Source: Aureimonas phyllosphaerae
GTDB taxonomy: Bacteria; Pseudomonadota; Alphaproteobacteria; Rhizobiales; Rhizobiaceae
Length of the DNA: 64,000 nucleotides
Assembly: GCF_900113065.1 (NCBI RefSeq)
Contig: NZ_FOOA01000008.1
Span: 1 to 64,000, forward strand
Direction of reading: 5' to 3'
Below, one piece after another: positions 38,411 to 46,678 of this stretch; the first letter of the stretch is position 1, and each line of letters begins with the position of its first letter. A program made the translations under genes and the position numbers. The notes beneath the pieces were generated by a model that saw only the letters and a list, made by a program, of their open reading frames with translations, ran no database searches and had not been told where the DNA came from.

Positions 38411-39702
38411 TCCCCGCGAACGCCAACGTCTCCCACCCCAGCTCGGCCGCCGCGCGGCCGCGCGTCGCCGTCGTCTCCCACAGCCACCCGTCGTTGTCGA
38501 AGGGCGGGGCCGAGATCTCGGCCTATGCGCTGTTCCGAGGCCTGCGGCAGATCGGAGTGGATGCGATCTATATCGGCGCCTGCGCCACCTCGACGCGCCA
38601 CCGCCTCGCGTTTGCCGACGAGAACGAGTTCGCCGTCTTCCACGACGCCGAGCGCTACGACCATTTCTACCATCTGGCCCCCGGCTCGGTGACCGACCAA
38701 CTCGTCGAGATCCTGGCGCGCGAGGGTGTGGGGCTCGTCAACTTCCACCATTTCTACCACCTCGGCCTCGGGGCGCTGCGCGCCGTCAAGGCGATGCCGG
38801 GCATGCGCACCTATCTGACAATCCATGAGTTCCTGGCGATCTGCCAAAACCACGGCCAGATGATCACGCGCCAGGCGCGCATCCTGTGCGAGAGCGCGTC
38901 CAACGAAGCCTGCGCGACCTGCTTTCCGGAGCACCTGCGCTCGCAGTTCGCGATGCGCCGCGACACGATGCTCGACAGCTTCGGCGACTTCGACGGCTTC
39001 GTCTCGCCGAGCCGCTTCCTTGCCGACCGCTTCACCGACTGGGGTCTCGATGCCGCGCGCATGAGCGTGATCGAGAACGGCCTGCTGGCGCCGGCCGAGC
39101 CGATGCGCGGTCCCAAGCGCGACAAAAGCTGGACCTTCGGCTTCTTCGGCCAGATCAACCCGTTCAAGGGCGTCGACGTACTCCTCGACGCTGCGGACCT
39201 CATCGCCGCCGACAAGGCGCTGGCCGGCACCATGCGCCTTCGCATCCACGGCAACCTGATCGGCCAGGGCCCCGAGTTCACCGATCGCTTCGAGAAGAGC
39301 CTCAAGGCCCATCCGTTCCTCACCTATGCCGGCGCCTACGACAACCGCTCGGTGCACCGGCTGATGAGCGAGTGCGACTATGTCGTGATCCCGTCGAAAT
39401 GGTGGGAGAACTCGCCCGTCGTGATCCAGGAGGCCTTCGGCGCCGGCGCGCCGGTGATCTGCACTGGCATCGGCGGCATGGCCGAGAAGGTGCCGGACGG
39501 GGTGGCCGGCCTCCACTTCCGGCTCGGCGACGCGGCCGACCTCCTGCGCGCGCTGCGGCTCGCGGCCGACCCGAACAACGCGGCGGTGCTGCGCGCCGGC
39601 CTGCCGCCGGTGATCTCGGCAGCCGAGATGGCGCGGCGCTACTGCGAGGCCTTCGGCTGGCGCGAGGAGCGCGCGCTGCCGCCGCTCGAGGCGGCCGAGT
39701 GA
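38407..39702 (+). CDS. GT4-family glycosyltransferase
   Basis: Glycosyltransferase of 431 residues with GT-B fold. The N-terminal domain shows VVSHSHPSLSKGGAEISAYALFRGL. A Cys-rich insertion follows (CESASNEACATCFPEH) after LTIHEFLAICQNHGQM. The C-terminal donor domain has WTFGFFGQINPFKGVDVLLDA and the E-x7-E nucleotide-sugar motif region PVVIQEAFGAGAPVICT. The ATG overlaps the upstream stop (ATGA) and the stop overlaps the next GTG (GTGA). Confidence 0.9.
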   Translation: MIPANANVSHPSSAAARPRVAVVSHSHPSLSKGGAEISAYALFRGLRQIGVDAIYIGACATSTRHRLAFADENEFAVFHDAERYDHFYHLAPGSVTDQLVEILAREGVGLVNFHHFYHLGLGALRAVKAMPGMRTYLTIHEFLAICQNHGQMITRQARILCESASNEACATCFPEHLRSQFAMRRDTMLDSFGDFDGFVSPSRFLADRFTDWGLDAARMSVIENGLLAPAEPMRGPKRDKSWTFGFFGQINPFKGVDVLLDAADLIAADKALAGTMRLRIHGNLIGQGPEFTDRFEKSLKAHPFLTYAGAYDNRSVHRLMSECDYVVIPSKWWENSPVVIQEAFGAGAPVICTGIGGMAEKVPDGVAGLHFRLGDAADLLRALRLAADPNNAAVLRAGLPPVISAAEMARRYCEAFGWREERALPPLEAAE

Positions 39703-40538
39703 TCCGCGGGCATATCGACCTCGCCACGCGCTCGCGCGTCGAGGGCTGGATCCATTGCGACCGGCTCGCGCTGCGGGGCGCGACGGTGCTCGCCTTCCAC
39801 GACGACCAGTGCGTCGGCGGCGGGCGGGTCGATCTGTTCCGCCAGGACCTCGCCGATGCCGGACTCGGCGACGGTTTCGTCGGCTTCGGCTTTCCGGTGG
39901 CGCTGGCGCCCGGCCAGGATCCGCGCGTCCTCGACGTGCGCCTCGACGGCGGCACGCTCCTCCTGAAGCAGGGCTCCAGCGCGCTCGCCCCGCGCGAGGC
40001 GCTGACCGAGGACCGGCGCCGGCAGGGGCGCGACCCCGCCGCCCTGTCCTGGATGCTCGGGCGCGGCTGGCTGGCGCAGGCGCAGCACGACGCGCTGCGC
40101 GGCCTTGCGCGCTTCGGCGCCCATCCCCTGACCCTCGCGGTCGAGCGGCGCGGGCGCGACGCGCGGGGCGTCTGCGACGAGGTGGCTCTCCACGCCGCCG
40201 AGCTTCTCGAACTCTATCTCCAGACGGCGATCGACTGCGAGATCCGCGATGAGGTGCGGGGGCACGAGCTTCCCGCGATCCGAAGCGCGGTGCGCGAGGC
40301 CTTCCCCCATGCGCCGCCGGTGATCGGCCTCTGGGCGACCGGCGATCGCCGGATCGATCTTGTGGAGGGCTCCCATCTCGGCGGCGAGGCGGCGGGTGCG
40401 GGCGCCGGGCTCGAATACGCGTTCGGCGGGCGCACGCTCCTTCTTCTCGACCTCGACGCGACGATCGGCTTTCGCGCCGGCGACGCGGCCCTGCCCTTCA
40501 CCGCCTTCGTGCCGTGCCGGCCGGAGGAGCGCCGATGA
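39699..40538 (+). CDS. GW/DQCVG-family protein of unknown function, copy 2
   Basis: Protein of 279 residues starting at a GTG that overlaps the GT4 stop, with GAGG 8 bases upstream. The first 85 residues (IRGHIDLA, VEGWIH, VLAFHDDQCVGGGRVDLFRQDLADAGLGDG, split by short variable parts) parallel copy 1 at 35446. Both copies then have a helical middle and a beta-rich end. Keeping both copies in one operon suggests two related but distinct partners. No catalytic motif is visible. Confidence 0.75.
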   Translation: MIRGHIDLATRSRVEGWIHCDRLALRGATVLAFHDDQCVGGGRVDLFRQDLADAGLGDGFVGFGFPVALAPGQDPRVLDVRLDGGTLLLKQGSSALAPREALTEDRRRQGRDPAALSWMLGRGWLAQAQHDALRGLARFGAHPLTLAVERRGRDARGVCDEVALHAAELLELYLQTAIDCEIRDEVRGHELPAIRSAVREAFPHAPPVIGLWATGDRRIDLVEGSHLGGEAAGAGAGLEYAFGGRTLLLLDLDATIGFRAGDAALPFTAFVPCRPEERR

Positions 40539-41257
40539 TCTCCGAGCGCGCCGAGCCGCTGACCGGCGAGCGCATGGTCGCGCGCATCTATTCGCCCTTC
40601 TCCTATCCGCTGCCGCGCCAGGCGGGCCTCGTGCCGATTGTGGCGGCCGAGGCCGAGCGCCTCGCCTCCGCCTTTCCGGTGGTCTGGCAGCGGGGCGAGG
40701 AGGGGCCGCGCCTCGTGGTCCTGCGCTCGCTCCAGGAGGACGGCTCGGGCTTTGCGCCGGGCACCGCCGACGCGCTGCCGCTCCTGCCGCTGCTTCTCCA
40801 GGCCTACCCGTTCGTGTTCCCCTCCGGCCCGCCGCGCGCGAGCGACAACCCGCGCCTTCTCGACGTCGCCGGGGCCGACCTGCCGACGGATGCCGGCGCC
40901 CCCATCACCACGGCGGACGGGCGGCTCACCAAGGGCGCCGAGCTGCGCCTGCGCGCCCTGTCGCTCTTCGAGCGCGATTTCCCGCGCACCTCCGCCATCG
41001 GCCGGATGCTCGGCGAGCTGGGCCTGCTCGAGCCCTGGCCGCTGCGCTTCGACCTCGGCCACGGGCGCGCCTGCGACATCGAGGGCCTCGCCGTGGTTCA
41101 GGCCGGCGCCTTCGACACGCCGCGCCTCGAGCCCGTGGTCGCCAGGTTCGGCATGGCGGCGGCCCGGCTCCTGTCGCTGCACCGCCTGTCGTTGTTTCGC
41201 GCCGCAGCCCTCCTCACCGCCGCGCGCGCCAGCGCCGGCACAAGCGCGCCGCGATGA
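40535..41257 (+). CDS. SapC-family protein, copy 1
   Basis: Protein of 240 residues matching the SapC family: PRQAGLVPIVAAEAERLASAFPVVWQRG, a beta-strand block with LVVLRSLQED, and PLLLQAYPFVF. SapC genes were first seen beside type I secretion genes for S-layer proteins in Campylobacter; their biochemical role is unknown. The ATG overlaps the previous stop and follows GGAGGAG. A second SapC-family gene follows immediately. Confidence 0.8.
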   Translation: MISERAEPLTGERMVARIYSPFSYPLPRQAGLVPIVAAEAERLASAFPVVWQRGEEGPRLVVLRSLQEDGSGFAPGTADALPLLPLLLQAYPFVFPSGPPRASDNPRLLDVAGADLPTDAGAPITTADGRLTKGAELRLRALSLFERDFPRTSAIGRMLGELGLLEPWPLRFDLGHGRACDIEGLAVVQAGAFDTPRLEPVVARFGMAAARLLSLHRLSLFRAAALLTAARASAGTSAPR

Positions 41258-42171
41258 CGCTGACGCTCACCCCCCTGTCCGCGATGGCGGGCGCGAGCTT
41301 CCGCCCGCCGGAGCATTTCGGCTTCGCCGCGGCGCTCGCCTGGGTGCCCGTCAACGACACCGAGTTCCATCTCACCGCCCATCACCTGCCGCTCGCCGTG
41401 CGCATGCTCGGCGGCATGCCGCGCCTCGGCGCCCTCGTCCACCCCGCCTTCCTGCGTCGTCCGGCGGTGGACGGGCAGGGCCAATGGCAGGCCGGCTACC
41501 GGCCGCTGGCGCTGCGCACTCATCCCTTCGTGCTGTCGAACCGCCGCGGCGGGCGCCCGATCGACGAGATCGACGTCGTCGCCGATGCGGGGCTCGTCGG
41601 CCCCTGGGGCATGCCGGTCTGCTCGGACCCGGCGGCCGGCACCCTGTCCGGCGAGATGGCGGCGATCCGCAACGCCCTGATCGCGATGCGCAACGGGGCG
41701 GTGAAGCTGTCGGCGGCGCTGGAACTCCTGCGCATTGCGGGCGTCCTCGTGCCGCTGCGCGATCCCGCCGGGCAGCCGGCCGCCGACCTGACGGTGGATG
41801 CCGCGCGGCTCGCCGCCCTCGACGACGGCGCGGCGGCCGCGCTCGCCACGCGCTCCTTCCTGCCGCTCGATCTTGCGGGCGCCCTCGTCTTCTCGCGCCG
41901 CCACTTCCGGCCCGAGCGGCTGCCGCAGGCGCCCGAGCGCGCCGCACCCGGCACATTCAGGGCCGAGGCGGGACCGCGCCTTGCCGAGCCCGCCGACGTC
42001 GTTCTCGCCAGCCTCGAGGCGATGAATTTCGCGCTCGACTGCAGCGATCTCTTCGACATCCTGGCGATCGGCGACCTGTCGGACTTCGCGGCGCCCCCGC
42101 CGGTGCCGGCCGAGGCGGAGCGGGCTGGGGAGGGGCGGGCCGCCGGGCGCCCGTCGGCGGCCGCGGCATGA
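41254..42171 (+). CDS. SapC-family protein, copy 2
   Basis: Protein of 305 residues, also SapC-like: EHFGFAAALAWVPVNDTEFHLTAHHLPLAV, LGALVHPAFLRRPAVDGQGQW, and YRPLALRTHPFVL. It has a longer C-terminal region than copy 1, ending in a Pro/Ala-rich tail. The pair arrangement is coupled by a 4-bp overlap, so the two probably form a complex or act one after the other. The function is unknown. Confidence 0.8.
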   Translation: MTLTLTPLSAMAGASFRPPEHFGFAAALAWVPVNDTEFHLTAHHLPLAVRMLGGMPRLGALVHPAFLRRPAVDGQGQWQAGYRPLALRTHPFVLSNRRGGRPIDEIDVVADAGLVGPWGMPVCSDPAAGTLSGEMAAIRNALIAMRNGAVKLSAALELLRIAGVLVPLRDPAGQPAADLTVDAARLAALDDGAAAALATRSFLPLDLAGALVFSRRHFRPERLPQAPERAAPGTFRAEAGPRLAEPADVVLASLEAMNFALDCSDLFDILAIGDLSDFAAPPPVPAEAERAGEGRAAGRPSAAAA

Positions 42172-43436
42172 AGTACCTCTTCGTCCACAACAACTTCCCG
42201 GCCCAGTTCCGGCATCTCGCCCTGCATCTCGGCGCCGACCCGAAGAACGAGGTGCGCGCGATCGGCGCCGAGGGCTCGCGCCCGCTGCCGGGCGTCACGC
42301 TGCACCGCTACACGCTGCCCGCCGGCTCGCTCGCCGCGACGCACCCCTTCGCGCGGCGCTTCGACGGCGAGGCGCGCCGCGCCGAGCAGGCGCTCTACGT
42401 CGCCACCATGCTGCGCGCCTCGGGCTTCACGCCCGATATCGTCGTCGCCCATTCCGGCTGGGGCGAGGCCATGCCGCTGCGCGCCGTGTTTCCCGACGCG
42501 CGCCTCGTAGTCTATTGCGAATACTTCTACCGCCCGCGCGAGTCCGACGTGAACTTCGACCCGGAGTTTCCCGAACTCGGCCTCGACGGGCTGGTCGGCC
42601 TCCACGCGCGCAACGCAGCGAGCCTTCTGGCGCTCGCCGACTGCGACATCGCCCTGTCGCCGACGCTCTGGCAGCGCTCGACCTTCCCGGCCGAGTTCCG
42701 GCCGAAGATCCGCACCGTGCACGAAGGCGTCGACACGCGCCTCGTCGCGCCCGACCCCGCGGCGACGCTCCGGCTCGACGACGGCACGACCCTGCGCGCC
42801 GGCGAGGAGACCGTGACCTTCGTCGCGCGCAACCTCGAACCCTTGCGCGGCTACCACGTCTTCTGCCGCGCGCTGCCGGAGATCCTGAAGCGCCGGCCGG
42901 AGGCGCGCGTGCTCGTCGTCGGCGGCTTCGACGTCAGCTACGGGCAGCGCCCGCCGTCCGGCGACAGCTGGCACCGCATCTTCCTCAACGAGGTGGCCGG
43001 CGAGATCGACCTCAATCGCGTCCACTTCCTCGGGCATCTGCCCTTCGCGCGCTATCTCGACGTCCTCAAGGTCTCGCGCGCCCACGTCTATCTCACCTAT
43101 CCCTTCGTCCTGTCTTGGTCGTGCCTGGAAGCGATGGCGACGGGCTGCGCGATGATCGCCTCGGACACGCCGCCGGTGCGCGAGGTGATCGACGGGCAGA
43201 ACGGCCTGCTCGTGCCCTTCCACGATCCGAAGGCGCTGGCGGGGGCCGTGACGACGGTGCTGGCCGAGCCCGAACGTTACGGGGCGATGCGGGCGGCCGC
43301 CCGCCGCACCGTGGTGGAGCGCTACGACATGGCCGGCGTCTGCGTCCCGCAGGCCATGCGCCTCATCCACGCGCCGACCGTCGTTCCCCGCCGCGCCGCG
43401 CCCGCCTTCGAGCCGGGCCTTTTCGGTGCGGCGTGA
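42168..43436 (+). CDS. GT4-family glycosyltransferase
   Basis: Glycosyltransferase of 422 residues with GT-B fold. It starts MKYLFVHNNFPAQFRHLA, has IVVAHSGWGEAMPLRAVFPDARLVVYCEYFYRP in the acceptor domain, and VTFVARNLEPLRGYHVFCRALPEIL and SWSCLEAMATGCAMIASDTPPVREVI in the donor domain. This type resembles enzymes of exopolysaccharide loci. The start overlaps the second SapC stop (ATGA); it closes the run of coupled genes. Confidence 0.92.
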   Translation: MKYLFVHNNFPAQFRHLALHLGADPKNEVRAIGAEGSRPLPGVTLHRYTLPAGSLAATHPFARRFDGEARRAEQALYVATMLRASGFTPDIVVAHSGWGEAMPLRAVFPDARLVVYCEYFYRPRESDVNFDPEFPELGLDGLVGLHARNAASLLALADCDIALSPTLWQRSTFPAEFRPKIRTVHEGVDTRLVAPDPAATLRLDDGTTLRAGEETVTFVARNLEPLRGYHVFCRALPEILKRRPEARVLVVGGFDVSYGQRPPSGDSWHRIFLNEVAGEIDLNRVHFLGHLPFARYLDVLKVSRAHVYLTYPFVLSWSCLEAMATGCAMIASDTPPVREVIDGQNGLLVPFHDPKALAGAVTTVLAEPERYGAMRAAARRTVVERYDMAGVCVPQAMRLIHAPTVVPRRAAPAFEPGLFGAA

Positions 43437-43521
43437 GCGACCCATCGAGTTTTAAGATTTTGGGACGATGCTGTCCGCCGACTTGCCTCCTCCGCACGAC
43501 CCCGAACGAAGGTTGAACCCC

Positions 43522-44652
43522 ATGCGCGCAGCCCTGGTGAAGTATTCCGGTCGGCGGCTCAACAACCACGAGGCCGTGTGGTTCGACGTCCCCTTCCGCA
43601 ACACGCTGGAGGACTACTACAACACCGGCGACATCTGCGTGTACGACTCGACGCTGCGTCTCGTCGACTACACCGAGGGCCACTCGCTCAACATCGACGA
43701 GCCGGTGACCGAGGAGGGTGTGCGCCGGATCAAGGAGCGCTGCGACTTCATCCTCCTGCGCGGCTCCAACTACATCCACGAGGCGATGGACTGGGGCCAT
43801 TTCCCGCAATGGCTGGAGGCGCTCGACCTGCCGGTCCTGTGCATCGGCGTCGGCGCGCAGGCCGAGACCGAGCGTCCCGTCGTGCTGCCGCCCGAAGGGC
43901 GCCGCCTGTGGCAGATGATCGCTGAGCGCGCGACGATCGGGGTGCGCGGCGCCTTCTCGGCCGAGACGCTTCACCGCAACGGCATCCACAATCTCGAGAT
44001 CATCGGCTGCCCGTCCCTGTTCCGGGCCCGCGACCGCGCCATGGCGCTTCGCCACCGCGAGGATGGCCCGAAGCGCGTGACCTTCTCGCTTCGCCGCGAG
44101 GTCGGCTCGACCTACGCGGTCGACCCGGCCGAGTTCCAGGCGACGCAGAAGCGCATCATCGCCAAGCTCGACCTTGCCGCCGACCTCTACCTCTCCTGCC
44201 ACGGCGAGCCGGAGGAGAAGGCCTTCTTCTTCCGCGCGCCGCTCCACAAGGACCGCGCCACCGCCAAGCTCGTGGCGGAAGGCTGGTTCGACGAGATGAC
44301 CGGCGCCCGTCTCAAGGCGCTCTACGAAGAGCGCCTCTACTATGTCGGCGCGCCGGGCGACTACGACGTCTACGCGCCGCAGTTCGACGCCGCGCTCGGC
44401 TACCGCGTCCACGCCGTGCTGCCGGCCGTCGCGATGGGCGTGCCGGGCGTCCTCTTCTCCTACGACACGCGCTCGCGCGAGCTCGCCGAGACCTTCGACC
44501 TGCCGATCTACACGCCCGCCGAGTTCGAGCGCCAGACGCTCGCCGACGCCCTCGCGCCCGCCCGCTTCTCCCGCTTCTCCCAGCTTTTCCCCGAGCGCTA
44601 CGACCGGATGAAGGCCTTCATCGAGAAGAACGGCGTGAAGACGCGGATGTGA
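43522..44652 (+). CDS. Polysaccharide pyruvyl transferase family protein
   Basis: Protein of 376 residues with the pyruvyl-transferase (PS_pyruv_trans) pattern: MRAALVKYSGRRLNNHEAV, FILLRGSNYIHEAMDWG, VLCIGVGAQAE, and RATIGVRGAFSAETLHRNGI. The enzyme class adds ketal pyruvate from PEP to sugars of surface polymers, a modification that in S-layer bacteria anchors SLH proteins to the wall. The gene lies 85 bases after the coupled operon, behind an AT-rich stretch. The ATG at 43522 has AAGG upstream; an in-frame ATG at 43468 is less likely. Confidence 0.88.
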   Translation: MRAALVKYSGRRLNNHEAVWFDVPFRNTLEDYYNTGDICVYDSTLRLVDYTEGHSLNIDEPVTEEGVRRIKERCDFILLRGSNYIHEAMDWGHFPQWLEALDLPVLCIGVGAQAETERPVVLPPEGRRLWQMIAERATIGVRGAFSAETLHRNGIHNLEIIGCPSLFRARDRAMALRHREDGPKRVTFSLRREVGSTYAVDPAEFQATQKRIIAKLDLAADLYLSCHGEPEEKAFFFRAPLHKDRATAKLVAEGWFDEMTGARLKALYEERLYYVGAPGDYDVYAPQFDAALGYRVHAVLPAVAMGVPGVLFSYDTRSRELAETFDLPIYTPAEFERQTLADALAPARFSRFSQLFPERYDRMKAFIEKNGVKTRM

Positions 44653-44656
44653 GGGG

Positions 44657-44935
44657 TCATCCGATCGCTTCCAGTACCATCTCGGGATGGCGCTCGATGA
44701 CGCGCACATAGGCCAGCGCGAAATCCGGCGGCGCGGTGCGGGCCTGTTCCCAATCGCGCAAGGTGCCGACCGGAACACGAAAGCGCCTCGCAAACTCGGG
44801 CTGCGATAGCCCGAGCCGGTTGCGGACCCGGCGGATCACCCGTGCCTTCTGACCTCGGTCCAATCCGTCGGTCGAGACGTCGAAATCTTCAGGGTCCCGC
44901 GGGTCAGCCTGGAGAGCGATAGGCTCGTTCTTCAC
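44657..44935 (-). CDS. XRE-type antitoxin paired with BrnT-like toxin
   Basis: Protein of 92 residues ending in an XRE helix-turn-helix (RNRLGLSQPEFARRFRVPVGTLRDWEQ). The GTG at 44933-44935 is preceded by GAAGGAG at 7 bases, a strong ribosome site, and lies inside the toxin gene (32-base overlap). The order toxin then antitoxin is that of brnT-brnA modules, though the antitoxin here is of the XRE rather than the ribbon-helix-helix type. It should neutralise the toxin and repress the operon. Confidence 0.85.
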   Translation of the reverse strand: MKNEPIALQADPRDPEDFDVSTDGLDRGQKARVIRRVRNRLGLSQPEFARRFRVPVGTLRDWEQARTAPPDFALAYVRVIERHPEMVLEAIG

Positions 44936-45176
44936 CGATATTGCTCCTTCGAACGGAAATGAAACGGGGACTGTCGCCACGCCATGTGAAGACGGCCGTG
45001 TAGAGCTTTCCCGCCACCGCTCCGATCGCCTTGAACCGCTTCTCGCCGTCCTCGGAGCGAATGGACGGCAGGATCAGATGGTCGGGGTCGGCCATCACGG
45101 CGTCGCCGAACAGCAAGGGCAGCCCGTGCCGCTCCCGGTTCAGGGCATCCTTGGCGGGATCGAAGCGGTCCGACAT
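44904..45176 (-). CDS. brnT: BrnT-family ribonuclease toxin
   Basis: Protein of 90 residues with the BrnT pattern: FDPAKDALNRERHGLPLLFGDAV at the start, EKRFKAIGAVAGKLYTAVFTWRGDSPRFISVRRSN in the middle and ERAYRSPG at the end. BrnT proteins are RelE-fold ribonucleases that stop growth when free. The gene is first in the two-gene module and is preceded at 10 bases by a perfect palindrome. Confidence 0.88.
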   Translation of the reverse strand: MSDRFDPAKDALNRERHGLPLLFGDAVMADPDHLILPSIRSEDGEKRFKAIGAVAGKLYTAVFTWRGDSPRFISVRRSNIGEERAYRSPG

Positions 45177-45185
45177 GGCGTCAGT

Positions 45186-45202
45186 GTACGGAAATTCCGT
45201 AC
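45186..45202. promoter_or_regulatory. Perfect palindromic operator of the toxin-antitoxin module
   Basis: GTACGGAA, a central A, then TTCCGTAC: a 17-base palindrome with both 8-base arms perfect. It is 10 bases upstream of the toxin start codon, where the antitoxin or toxin-antitoxin complex is expected to bind. Confidence 0.75.
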
Positions 45203-45216
45203 TAACGGCAAGGGAC

Positions 45217-46386
45217 CTATCGCACTCCGATCTCCACCGGCACGGCGATGATGTCGCGGTCGGGGCCGACCGCGCAGCCGTCGAGCCGGGCGCGCACGAA
45301 GGTGAGCAGCGGGCGGTCGCCGACGCCGGTGAAGTTGCGATCGGGGCTCGCCGGGTCGATCAGGGCGGGATAGCCGATCGGACGCTCGGGCGCACATGGT
45401 GTGCCGCTGCCCATCAGCGGCGCTTCGAGGAGGAGCGCCGGGCCCTGCCAGTGGATGAGGTCGGGGCTCGTTGAAAAGAACACGCCGGTGCGCTCGGTGC
45501 CGGCCTTGTCGGCGCGGCGGCCCTTCATCGTGGCGATCCAGAGACCGGAGCCCTCGTGGCGCGTCAGGCTCGTCACCGGCCAGGGCAGGGCGGCCGGGTC
45601 GATCGGCTCGCAGAGGTGCGCTCCGGGGTCGAGGTCGGCACGGTAGGGGTCCTCGAAGCGGACGCGGTAGGCGCCGTCCGCCCAGCCCCGCCAGCGCGCG
45701 GCGTCGGCGAGGTCGTCGGTGCGCAGGAGGCAGTTGCCCGATGGCCAGGGTGCGGGCGCCACGACGTTCGCCATCATCGCGAAGCCCCCGGTAACCGCCA
45801 CGATGTTGGTCGGCTCGAAGAGGCCGGCGCGCAGGCCCCGCGTGCGCTCCGCCCGCAGCGGCAAAGCGGCAAGGAGGCGCGGCTCGGCCGGCCGGAAGGT
45901 CTCGCCGCCGTCGTGCGAGATCGCGGCGGTCAGCGTGTTGTACCAGCAGGCGTCGGCCTCGTCGGGTGCGCAGGCGCCGGTCTCGTGCCCCCGGTATTCG
46001 TCGTGGACGACGGCGTGCACCGTGCGCCCGTCCGGCGTGAAGGTGCTGGCGATCCAGCTGCGGTTGTCGAAGGAAGCGGGGTCGTCCCGCCCGGCGCCCT
46101 CGAAGGCGACGCGGCAGGAGTGGCGCAGCGAGGCGAAGTCCGGCCCCGCGAGCGCCCGCGCCCGGTGATGGCTCTGGAAGACGTGGATCGTGCCCGACGC
46201 GTCGCGAAAGGCGCGCGTCGGCGTGTCCGGGATGTCCCAGGTCTCGCAGGCGTCGCGCCCGTGGTCGAAGAGAAGGCGCTCCTGGCCCGGCGAAGCGGTG
46301 ATGCGAAGGCCCGGCAACCCGTCCGCACCGGCGGGCAGGGCGCCGGCGACGAGGCCGGCCGCCAGCGTGCCGCGAATGGCCCTCAT
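45217..46386 (-). CDS. Secreted protein of unknown function, propeller-like
   Basis: Protein of 389 residues with an N-terminal signal peptide (MRAIRGTLAAGLVAGALPAGADG). The mature part has repeated beta-rich blocks with glycosidase/sialidase-type features: ISHDGGETF, an Asp-box-like motif; RFEDPYRADLD; FFSTSPDLIHWQGPALLLEAP. Even-spaced cysteines may form disulfides in the periplasm. A five-bladed propeller (glycosidase or glycan-binding) is the best guess, not a call of activity. It is encoded between the toxin module and the type I secretion genes. Confidence 0.7.
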   Translation of the reverse strand: MRAIRGTLAAGLVAGALPAGADGLPGLRITASPGQERLLFDHGRDACETWDIPDTPTRAFRDASGTIHVFQSHHRARALAGPDFASLRHSCRVAFEGAGRDDPASFDNRSWIASTFTPDGRTVHAVVHDEYRGHETGACAPDEADACWYNTLTAAISHDGGETFRPAEPRLLAALPLRAERTRGLRAGLFEPTNIVAVTGGFAMMANVVAPAPWPSGNCLLRTDDLADAARWRGWADGAYRVRFEDPYRADLDPGAHLCEPIDPAALPWPVTSLTRHEGSGLWIATMKGRRADKAGTERTGVFFSTSPDLIHWQGPALLLEAPLMGSGTPCAPERPIGYPALIDPASPDRNFTGVGDRPLLTFVRARLDGCAVGPDRDIIAVPVEIGVR

Positions 46387-46678
46387 CGGTCGGCGCCGGG
46401 TCGTGGCTGCCTTTTTAAACAGAGCTTTACTCCCCTCGTGCCATTTTTCGTCGAATGTCCGGCGTCGCGGTTCGTCCGCGCTCGCCGGGAGGCAACGGGC
46501 GGCGGGGGGGCTTTGATCCGCCTGCGACGCGCCCGATCGTCATGCCACGGCGGCAGGCCGGAAAGGAACGGGCCATGCGCGATCCCCGGAGGACCGGGAA
46601 GCGCCAGGGGGCGGAAGGTGTCGGCGCGACGCATGCGCCGGGGGCCTTGCCGCGCCTTGCGGGCGGGAAGGGGGCGGG
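46387..46678. other. Divergent gap between the secreted protein and the type I secretion genes
   Basis: A 292-base non-coding stretch. Bases 46410-46455 are AT-richer (CTTTTTAAACAGAG and CATTTTTCGTCG) and are the likeliest promoter area for one or both divergent genes. The rest is GC-rich with no ORF or repeat of note. Confidence 0.3.
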
